Part shown: piece after piece, positions 55,700-64,000 of the stretch
Position numbering within the stretch: the stretch's first letter is position 1
How the letters are laid out: each line of letters opens with the position of its first letter
Assembly (NCBI GenBank): GCA_033060915.1
Contig: CM065378.1
Location: 54,860,001-54,924,000, forward strand
Reading direction: 5' to 3'
Length of the DNA: 64,000 nucleotides
DNA from: Euryodendron excelsum
Taxonomy: Eukaryota > Streptophyta > Magnoliopsida > Ericales > Pentaphylacaceae
The notes under the pieces: generated by a model
The model's database searches: none
Seen by the model: the letters and a program-made list of their open reading frames with translations, nothing else
What the model was told of the DNA's origin: nothing
Translations under genes and position numbers: made by a program

Positions 55700-57185
55700 T
55701 CAACTTTTGACTTTTGGTACCCAAACCATCTTGGGTGTAGGGGGGTTAGTCTTCAATGGCCCTCTTGGAACCCAAGCCTTTTTGGCCACATGTGATTTTT
55801 GCATGATGAAACATTGGCTAGCTGGATGGCCTCTCTTTTCACAATAAAAATATGTAATTTTTGTTTTTAAAAACTTTTTATCTTTAAAAGGATTGTAACC
55901 TATTCCAGCCTTGTCAAGAGAGCACTTTTGTTTACCAAGCATGTCATCAAGCTTTTCTTTCTCATCAACACATTTTGCAAGAGATTTTTCTAAATCCTTT
56001 ACGTTTTCTTTCAAAACATAATTTTCTTTTTTCAAAATATCATTGTCCTTTTGTAAATCCTCATTTTCCTTTGTGAAAGTGGAAACTATCTTTTTTAAAA
56101 GAGTATTCTTGATGCCCATCTTTTTAAATTCAACAAGTAAATCATCAAAAGCATCTTGTAACTCATCAAATGAAAAATCAGATGGTTTAGAAGATGATAC
56201 CTCAATTTCTTCATCTTGTGCCATGAGACACAGGTTTGCCACTTCTTAAGGTTCAACTTCCTCATCTGAACTAGATTCCTTATCTTCGCTCGAAGTGGCA
56301 GGTAGAACTCTTTTTCCTTTGCCTTTCTTTCCTTTCTTTTTCAGTATAGGACACTCAACTTTCATGTGTCGTGACTTCTTGCATTCATAGCATATCATGG
56401 TTGAATCCTTGTTAGGGGATTCTCCCTTTGCATCAGACTTCCTTCCTCCTTTCCATCTTCTTTTTATGAATCTTTTGAACTTTCTTGTGATGAGTGCAAG
56501 ATCCTCCTCATCTTCATCTTTACTTCTAGATTCAATTTTTGATATGGTGGATTTGAATGGAATAGATTTCTTTCTTTTATCCACCTCTTCTTAAGCATTT
56601 TGCTTTTAGGTCAACTCATAGGTCATGAGAGATCCAAGAAACCCCTCAAGTGGCAAGGTGGTCTTTGGCTTCTTGTATAGCTGTCACTTTGGCTTCCCAT
56701 GTCTTTGGCAATAATCTTAAAATCTTTCTCACCTGTTTACTATTAGGATACAATCTTCCAAGAGACTTTAAACCATTAACAATGTCAATAAATCTAGTAA
56801 ATATTTTAGTTATAGACTCATTAGATTTCATTCTAAATAATTCATAACTATGCATAAGAATGTTAATCTTGAACTCTTTGACCTGATTGGCCCTTCGTGA
56901 GTCACCTTAAGTCTATCCCAAATTTCCTTGGAAGTAGAGATCCTATTGAATTCATTTGGGTTTAATGCACAATATATCACTTTCAGGTTTAGGGATAACT
57001 ACCCTTTTAACAGTTTGGATGAGAGTCTTAGGACCATTAACAATGATCCTCCATAACTTATAGTCAACAGATTGTATATAAATCCTCATTCTATTCTTTC
57101 AATAATGGTAGTTCATCCCATTATACATGGGAGGTCTATTGGTGGATTGACCTTCACTTAGAGAGCTTCCAACTATGATTGTCAT
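55700..57185 (-). pseudogene. Copia gag with CCHC knuckle and coiled coil
   Basis: ATG at 57183-57185: MTIIVGSSLSEGQSTNRPPM, then IQSVDYKLWRIIVNGP, the SIRE gag N-terminus. UBN2-type segment at 56646-56855 (NESITKIFTRFIDIVNGLKS, LRLLPKTWEAKVTAIQEAKD). CCHC knuckle CYECKKSRHMKVEC near 56350-56390. The C-terminal part (55700-56242) has a long heptad coiled coil (about residues 45-95) and a second knuckle-like YFYCEKRGHPASQC whose first Cys is Tyr. Several stops split the gene (for example 56855-57000 and 56585-56645). Confidence 0.82.
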
Positions 57186-57225
57186 GGATCAACTTTAAGG
57201 ATGTTACACCTTTTAAATAGAGTAC

Positions 57226-57239
57226 TAACTCTGATACCA
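57226..57239 (-). other. Primer-binding site (initiator tRNA-Met)
   Basis: Minus-strand TGGTATCAGAGTTAG, 2 nt from the 5' LTR, complementary to the initiator tRNA-Met 3' end. Confidence 0.9.
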
Positions 57240-57241
57240 AT

Positions 57242-58296
57242 TGTTGGCCCAAAGATACAACCCAAGAGGGGGGTCAATTGGATTTTTCAAAACTAATCAC
57301 ACACAAATGCAATCAAAAGCTAATTAACCAATAAAACAGTAAATCAAAGATGTATCAACTAAGCAAACATGTAATGCAGTGCAATGAAAGAAAAATAGAG
57401 CAAGAGAAGAACACCAGATTTACTGAGGTTCAGCCACAACTTGTAACCTACGTCTTCACCCCCAAGATCCCCTTGAAAGCATTCTACTATGCAAAAAATC
57501 CTTTACACAGCAGGTGCTGGTTGCCCAAATGCCCAACTCACTTGTTACAAGAGTTTTTCCCTAACTCTCAAAGCCCCAAGTGATTTTGTCTAAACTTCAC
57601 TCAAACTTACAAGTATTTTTAACAAGAACACTTAAACTCTTAGATATACAAACCCTCCTAATGAAATAAATGAAGATTATACAAGGGTCAACTCTCTCAA
57701 AGAGTGAATAAATGAATTCAGCCCAATAAATGCTCCAGTCTTCAGTAAAGAGAATGTTTTTCTAGTTTGATCAAGAATTTTAGCTCATAATCAATGGTAT
57801 TACACTTAAATCCTTAGATTCTTGTGTATAAATACTATGGGGATCTTGTATATATGGTCTTGAATTAATTATACCCGTTGGTGGTGGTTAGGGGTGCATT
57901 TAATGTAAGATCACGCTGATAGACTGTTTGAAAAACTAGCTATTACAGTCAAGGGAAGTGACTTTTTTTTTTCTGAAGGGGTCAACCTTTTTTGCTCTGG
58001 CGCCAACGTCTTGAACCCTCTGTCCAAATGTATCGAATCTTCTACTTGAAGGGGTTGACTCTTCTTGATTTTTGGCAAGCTTTACTAAGGTACTGTCCGA
58101 ATGAGTCAGCTCCTGAAAAAACAAGGAGTCGACTCTTTTTGGACCTTTGTCAAGACCTTGCATTCTGGACAAACGTATCGACTCCTACGCTTGAGGGGTT
58201 GAATCTTTTTACCAGAGTCTTCTTGTCTAACGCCACTGTCTGAATGTGTCGACTCCTGGGAACCATGAGTCGACTCTTTTTAGCTCAGGTCCTTGA
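57242..58296 (-). repeat. Functional 5' LTR of the copia element, interrupted
   Basis: Parallels 48064-49100 of the other LTR, starting TGTTGGCCCAAAG on the plus strand. It stops at GGTCCTTGA, where a Tat LTR begins; the intact LTR continues GGTCCTTGACTTTTG. Confidence 0.85.
58292..58296. repeat. Left flank CTTGA of the nested Tat LTR
   Basis: Expected 5-bp TSD copy; the partner would be beyond the window end. Confidence 0.4.
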
Positions 58297-61244
58297 TGTA
58301 AGCACCCCATTTTTGCCCGCTCGGCAATCTTTGGCCCGACCGGATCCTGTTTTCAAAGATTGCAATGCATACGGGCCTAAGACGACTCTTTCAAACTCCA
58401 ATCCAGTCAGCTGGTCACTTCTTCGACTCAAAGGGCCCAATTAAAGCTGTAAAGACCATCATGCCCCTAGGCATTCTAAGCAGCTTTTCGAGATTGGGTG
58501 GTCTCGGGAACCAACGCCATTTAGGTAGTTTCCCGAGATCGGGCGATCTCAGGGACCAACATCTTATCAAATTCCAGACGGTTCACTTTGCTGAGGACTG
58601 CAAAATTTCCCACAACTTATCTATAATGCATATGCATACTACAAAAATTTTTGATCTGATTAGCATAGCTTAATCTATGCGATTAGAATCATACCTTCGA
58701 GATCTCTCTGATTTGATCTCAAATAACAAGTAATAGTAACAAGCACAAATCAACTACTCGAACTCAACCTTCGGACTTTTGTTGTATCCTTCGTACACGT
58801 CTTACTCTAGAGAGAGTGGGCTCGCAGCTGCTAGGGTTTCTCTTTCTCACAAAAACGTGTATTTCTCACTTATGAGTAAGTGTAACCCTAGCTGCTCTTA
58901 GAGTACATATATATAGAGGCTACAACAGATACCATATGATTAGTATAACTAGAGCTTCCTACGCAAATAAGGATTCTTAATCTAACCAGGATTAATCCCT
59001 ATTTATGTAAATTATAATTTATTTCACTAATGAATTATAATTGCACTCCCTGTCATACTAGGAATTATATTTCGAGTTTTATATTATTAAATGCTTATTT
59101 ATCTTTCCACGTTAAGATTACAGATACCCGTCTATTAAATTAAATTACTGGCAATTAAATTTAATAGACTTTTTTAATTCTTTGAGACTTTCCACTTAAC
59201 TTATTTGATATGTCGGATTCATTATCCAGTTGTAGAGTTTGACATAATCAAAACTTATAAGTTTCCTTAAGGGGATATCATCAATCCCTATACTGGGACG
59301 TGGATTTCATCAATAATTAATATTCACCATACACGTAATGTTATTGTCTAACTCACTAAGTTTATTGATCCACAAAGAATCTCACTTTTTTGTGAATCAA
59401 AACAATAAACACTGCATGCACGTGTCTATTTATTATATTAGAATTAAAAACATAAACACTCATAATAATCATAAGGTATTAATTGTTTCATATAGTCAGT
59501 ATAAAAACAGTTACCTTAACACGGTCCTGTTCAATGCACACAAAGTGTACTAGTACAAGGAGTTGGAACTATACCATTCCCTATAGTCAAGACAAACCTA
59601 TTAAAACCTTGTGCTATAGTCTTACTAATGGTGTGCCCAATTCCATCTAAGACTGTAAACAATAAGCTTATATTCCATAAGAATCGATGATCAGATCTTC
59701 CGTGCGTAAGTCGTACTCTACACACTAAATCATCTACTATACAGAACAAGAGACACACATGCATAATCATTAAATAAATAATGCAATGCAACCATTACTC
59801 ACACAGATTCTCATTAAAATGGAATAACTAATTTATTAATAAATACTAAAGCCATTACACAAAGCGTGTCTTTTAGTATAAATCCCTAACACATTTCTAG
59901 CGCTTGCTAGCCCGCCAATGTAGAACATCCTTCATTTGGTAGTTCTCTGAAATTAGGTGTTCTCAGGGACCAACACCACTCTCACAAGTAGCTTTCTGAG
60001 ACTAGGTGTTCTCAGAAACCAACACTACCCTATAGGCAGCTCTCTAGGACTGGGCAGTCTCAGGGACCAACACCACACAGGTAGCTTTCCATGACTGGGT
60101 GGTCTCGGGATCCAAGACTAGTTAACACCTTGGTCAACGCCGGCGCTTGTTAGCCCGACTCGGTGAAAAATGACCAAACTTGCCCCTTGGGCTTCTAGGC
60201 ACGTCTTGAGAAAGTTCAAAATTGCTCAAGACGGTAAGTCCACCTTCCCAAAGTGTTCCTAAACAGTTAGGCGTACTCAACATGCCATCTTATCCAATTT
60301 CGGTCCCATTCCGATCAACTCCGGTCAAAATGACTGTTTTGCCCTTAGGCAACCCAACACAATACAAATTCCACCAAAACAGTGAAAACATCTTACGGGA
60401 CCATCCCTAAACAGTCCGGCACACTTAACATGCCATCCAACACATTCTGACCTTTTTCCACCAATCACGGTCGAAATGACCTTTTCACCCCTGGCGGCCT
60501 GAACGCGCCTTGAAACTACACCAACCCTGGGTATTGAGCGGTAGGTCTCATCATACACCCCTATTCAACCTGAGGTGAACCTCATGATACTAAACACTCC
60601 CAACTCAATGAAAATCCCTTGGAGTGTCTCGCAAACTATCTGCCAGGGTTGTTTTTTTCTCTTAATTCCCTGGTTATAACGCACCGTTAAACGACTTGAG
60701 AAATGTGTAAACTAAGAAATTCCTAAAAGCTCGTCTGTAGGTCTTCCTATCGATATGGCTCGATCAGATGGATCACTTCCCAAAGCCTATCATTGCATGG
60801 CTTGAAAACTGCCACTTTCAATAACCCCTAGAGCCGCTCCGCCAAGGTTGACTTTTTCTCCAATTCCCTGATTATAACACACCGTTAAACAACTTGAGAA
60901 ATGTGTAAATTAGGAAATTCTCAAAATATTTTCAGAGTACTTTAAATCGGTGCGGTTCGATTGGAGAGATTGCTTCCTGAAGGCCGCGATCATATGGCCC
61001 ATAAACGACCACTTTCGAACACCCGCGGAACGTATCACAGACGCTTTGTAAAAATATGTTTTTCTGCACACTTTCCGAGATGATATCTCATTCTTTAGAA
61101 CACCTTTCAAGCTTTTCGAAAATTCAAAGTTCATGAGAAATACTGGGAAAACACTATGAACGCGACCAATTTTCCTGAATCCTTTTCGGTTTGTATAATT
61201 ATCGAGGCAAAGTTTAAATGAACATTCTTGGTGGCGGAGCATAT
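58297..61244 (+). mobile_element. Tat LTR (same family as 15133-38854), doubly interrupted
   Basis: Starts TGTAAGCACCCCATTTTTGC, matching the reverse complement of the LTR end at 19744. Carries the GGTCTC repeats (58490-58560, 59940-60120) and the tandem CTCCGCCAAGGTTGACTTTT units (near 60840). Interrupted at 58589-59891 by a copia-like LTR and ended at 61244 by another LTR, just short of where its TATA should be. About 1.64 kb of its own sequence is visible. Confidence 0.82.
58589..59891 (-). mobile_element. Copia-like solo LTR (1303 bp) nested in the Tat LTR
   Basis: Minus-strand ends TGTTAGGGATTTATAC and TTTTGCAGTCCTCAGCA give TG...CA. Flanks CACTT (58584-58588) and CATTT (59892-59896) match at 4 of 5. 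Removing it restores the flanking Tat LTR sequence (GTTCACTT then CTAGCGCTTGCTAGCC). No internal coding region. The family is inferred from the TGTTAGGGATT start. Confidence 0.7.
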
Positions 61245-64000
61245 TGTCATGCCTAGATTTTTCGTACTCGAGGAATACACACACAAGCAGGAAAAATACT
61301 GTACTGTACTCTCTCGTTAGAACTCACCCTCCTAGAAGAATGAGTGTGACTAGGTTTGAATTAAAAATAGATTTGAATAAAGGACTTTTGAAAAAAGTTT
61401 GGAGTCGCCACCTAACTTGATTGAGGTGAGTTAGGTCACCCAAAAACTAAGCACAATCCGAAGACTACACTTAGGGTTTTTGAAAACGATTTTGAAAATA
61501 CTACCTCAAGACAGGGTTTTTAAGAAAACCTGTTGTTTGGCAACCTTTGGAAAATATGTAAGCCCTTTTTAGAAAAATAACTCCGTTTTTAGTTTATCGA
61601 AAACAGTAATCCTAGGTTCGGAGGTTGGTTACATGTAGGGAAGGTGCACTAAGTCATCACCCTACCCCGCTCTTGTGGTACCTACATGTCTATTTATCAT
61701 AGATTCACCTATGAGAGTCTTCAAAATAGGAAAGTTTCGTGTTAAGAAAGTTTTCAAAATAGGAAAGTTTCGTGTTAAGAAAGTTTCGTCTTAGGAAAGA
61801 TTTCATTTTAGGAAAGTTTCGTTTTAGGAAAGTTTCGTCTTAGGAAAGATTTCATTTTAGGAAATTTTCGTTTTAGGAAAGTTTCATTTTAGGAAAGATT
61901 TCATTTTAGGAAAGTTTTGAAATAAGAAAGGTTTTGAAATAGGAAAATGTTTCATTTTAAGAAAGTATTGGAATTGGAAAAGTTTTGAATTTAGAATGTT
62001 TTGAAATGAGGAAGTTTTGAAAGTAAGAAAGTTTTGAGTTTAGAAAGTTTTAAATTTAGAAAGATTTGAAGTTTAGGAAAGTTTAGAATTTTAGAAGGAT
62101 TCAAAGTTTGAGTTTAAAAAGGATTTGAAAACTTAGATTTGGAAAGTTGAAATTTGGAAAGGGATGAAATTATGAAAGGATTGAATTAAGAAAGATTTGG
62201 AAGCTTAATGTTTAAAAAAAGATTTGAAAGTTTTGGAAAACTTATGGTTTAGGAAGGTATGAGATTAGGAAAGAGTGAATTAGGAAAGGTTTAGACTAAG
62301 AAGGATTGAGATTTCTATTTCCTAAAACAAGGGATTGGATTTTGTTTCTAAAAAGAGATATTTTGATTTTGTTTCCAAAAGCGGAGGATAGGATCTAGTT
62401 TCCTAAATAGGAAGATTGGGTTTGGTTTCCTAAAGGGAAGATTGGATTTGGCATGATTTTGGACAGATGGAGTTTTGAAAATTCTAGTTTTGGGAAGACT
62501 ATAGTTTTGATGTAAAAAATAGGTTTTGGAAATATATATAATTTTGATGTAGAAAACAAGAGGTTTCGGAAACTTAGGTTTTGAGACCAAAATAAGGGAT
62601 TGAAAATCATGTTTTTGAGAAGAAAAATTAGGGTTTCCTAATTGTAGGTTCTAGGGTTTGACTTGGGCTCTACGAAAAGAGATTTTGGACAGTGAGTTTT
62701 TGGAAAGAGATTTTTGAAAAGAAATCCTAGAGATGAGTTTTTGGAAAGTGAATTTGACAAGAGAGAGTTTTTGGAAGGGGATTTTTTGAAGAGAGTTTTT
62801 TAAGAAGGAAACTTAGGGAGTGTTTTTAGAAAGTAAATTTTGAGGAGAGTGTTTTGGAAAGGAGTTTAAAAAGAAGTTTTAAAAAATAGATTTTTGGAGG
62901 GAGTTTTTGAAAACAATTTTGGAAAGAAGATTGGAGAGAGTTTTTAGAAATCATGTTGAAAAAGGGATTTTTAGAAAGAAAGATTTGAAAAAAGAGTTTT
63001 TAGAAAGTATATAAAATATCTCACTTTCCTAAAGCGATTCTAACCATTAGAAGATTAGAACCACTTTAAGATAGTGGTTTTGAAAACAACAAAGGTTTTG
63101 AAAATATGGACCATATTGGCCACTTTAAATGTAACACTTTCTTAAAGCAACCCTAGCCATGGAAAGGTTAGAATCACCTTAGGGTTGTGATTTTGAAAAC
63201 AAGTTTTGAAAAAGAAGATTTTGATGTAAGTTTATGAAAACGAGTTTGAAAACAAATTTTGAAAGAATGCAAGATCATGATATGCACAATGCAAAAAGGG
63301 TCGTGAACATACAAGGTTAAAGGCTCACCACATAATCAACGGGGCCGAACCCACTTGGTCTCCTGTTAGACTAAAAGAAAGCCCCCGACACGGTGACCCT
63401 CCAATAGCCTAATCCTACACATGGACCGGGAAATCCCTTGTTTCAAGCATGCAAGAAGGGGGGGGGGAGGAAGAAGATGAAGGATTAAAATAGAAGAAAA
63501 CCCAAGTGGGTTCACAGAGAGAGAGAGAGGGGGGGAAGATGCGTAAATGTAAATAAGAAGTCTACCTTGTGTCTTCTTTATTTTGCTTAGCTTTGCGCGC
63601 TTTACTTTGCTTGCTTCGCTTCGGTCTTTACTTCAGTCTTCAAGAGTTTGTCTTCGATCTTCAAAGATTTGTAGTTACAGCAATCCAAGCTTTCAATGGA
63701 GGGTTTAAGGCTAGTGTATGAGTATATGAGAGTGTATAAGTGTATAGGAGGCTAGGGTTCGTGTATGGAGGCTAGGGTTTGGAAAACCTAAAGGAGACTA
63801 GGGTTTTGGGAGGCTACAAGCTCTGTATATCGAAAAGTAAGGTTTTTAGACTGAGTTTGCGAACCTCTTTCACGCTGGAGGAGGCTTTATATTTATAAAC
63901 AAGGGAATGACTTGGCGTCTGTTGCAGTGGTGCCAGGCCAAAAATGCTTCTGGCGTCACTAGGAGTGGAGCCATGCCAAAAATTGACTTGGCACCACTAC
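61245..64000 (-). mobile_element. Tat-related LTR (same subfamily as 27582-32614), runs past the window end
   Basis: Starts TGTCATGCCTAGATTTTT, matching the reverse complement of the solo LTR's right end. Contains the conserved GGAGTCGCCACCTAACTTGA module (61401-61420), the TTAGGAAAGTTTCG low-complexity region (61720-63000), a minus-strand TATA (63890-63897) and the GGYGCCA repeats near the window end. About 2.76 kb seen of an expected about 5 kb. Whether it is a solo LTR or one end of a full element cannot be told. Confidence 0.82.
63890..63897 (-). promoter_or_regulatory. LTR TATA box
   Basis: Minus-strand TTTATAAATATAAAGCCTCC; same position relative to the U3 repeats as 29314-29321. Confidence 0.6.

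Larger units (their letters stand above)
48064..58296 (-). mobile_element. SIRE/Maximus-type Ty1/copia retrotransposon (5' LTR truncated by a later insertion)
   Basis: Minus orientation. The complete 3' LTR is 48064-49797; the 5' LTR starts at 57242 and is cut at 58296 by another LTR. The primer site matches initiator tRNA-Met. Order in the element: gag with CCHC knuckle, protease, integrase, RT, RNase H (copia order, integrase before RT) and an extra ORF before the 3' LTR, which is the SIRE/Maximus signature. Numerous stops, frameshifts and a mutated RT motif show it is dead. LTR copies differ by roughly 10% by eye, so it is old. Confidence 0.88.

Overview
This is a gene-poor, transposon-packed stretch of a plant nuclear genome, most likely a dicot. 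The diagnostic content is a Mutator-like element with a plant mobile domain gene, Tat-lineage Ty3/gypsy elements with very long LTRs, a SIRE-type Ty1/copia element with a tRNA-Met primer site, Helitron ends and MITEs. Coding frames are A+T-rich and intron-split where genic. I see no complete ordinary host gene, no rRNA, no convincing tRNA gene and no CRISPR. I cannot name the species.

Layout. 1-6058: low-information DNA with a frameshifted LINE zinc-binding (zf-RVT) fragment near 2.2-2.5 kb, a possible tRNA-derived SINE near 3.7 kb and a possible old LTR near 4.1-5.2 kb. 6068-14188: an 8.1-kb MULE with about 110-bp TIRs and a perfect 9-bp target duplication (AATATGCCT). It carries on the minus strand a three-exon transposase of about 713 aa with all catalytic residues, and a five-exon plant mobile domain (PMD) gene that is open apart from one in-frame TAG. 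14.4-39.7 kb: an older TIR-bearing element that had captured an MRS2/CorA-type magnesium-transporter fragment was split by a 23.7-kb Tat-lineage gypsy element (15133-38854, minus orientation, TSD ATTTG). That element has gag/protease/RT/double RNase H/integrase remnants on the minus strand and an intron-containing, antisense PMD-like gene on the plus strand. Its pol is cut by a 5.0-kb solo LTR (27582-32614) of a related family.

39.7-48.1 kb: A+T-rich DNA with two Helitron 3' termini facing outward (41715 and 44859), a MULE-type MITE with about 220-bp inverted ends, and a hAT-type MITE with a perfect 8-bp TSD. 48064-58296 (continuing beyond the window): a minus-oriented SIRE/Maximus-type copia element with gag, protease, integrase, RT, RNase H and an extra 'envelope-like' ORF. 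Its 5' LTR is interrupted by a Tat LTR (58297), itself interrupted by a 1.3-kb copia-like solo LTR (58589-59891) and by another Tat LTR (61245 to the window end).

How the parts relate. Almost every coding piece belongs to a mobile element, and both retroelements whose pol can be read have lost catalytic residues (RT YVDG and integrase TNN in the Tat element, RT YVDA in the copia). The main biological interest is that two unrelated transposon classes, a DNA transposon and a gypsy retrotransposon, each carry a PMD gene within 13 kb of each other, one of them antisense to pol and apparently spliced.
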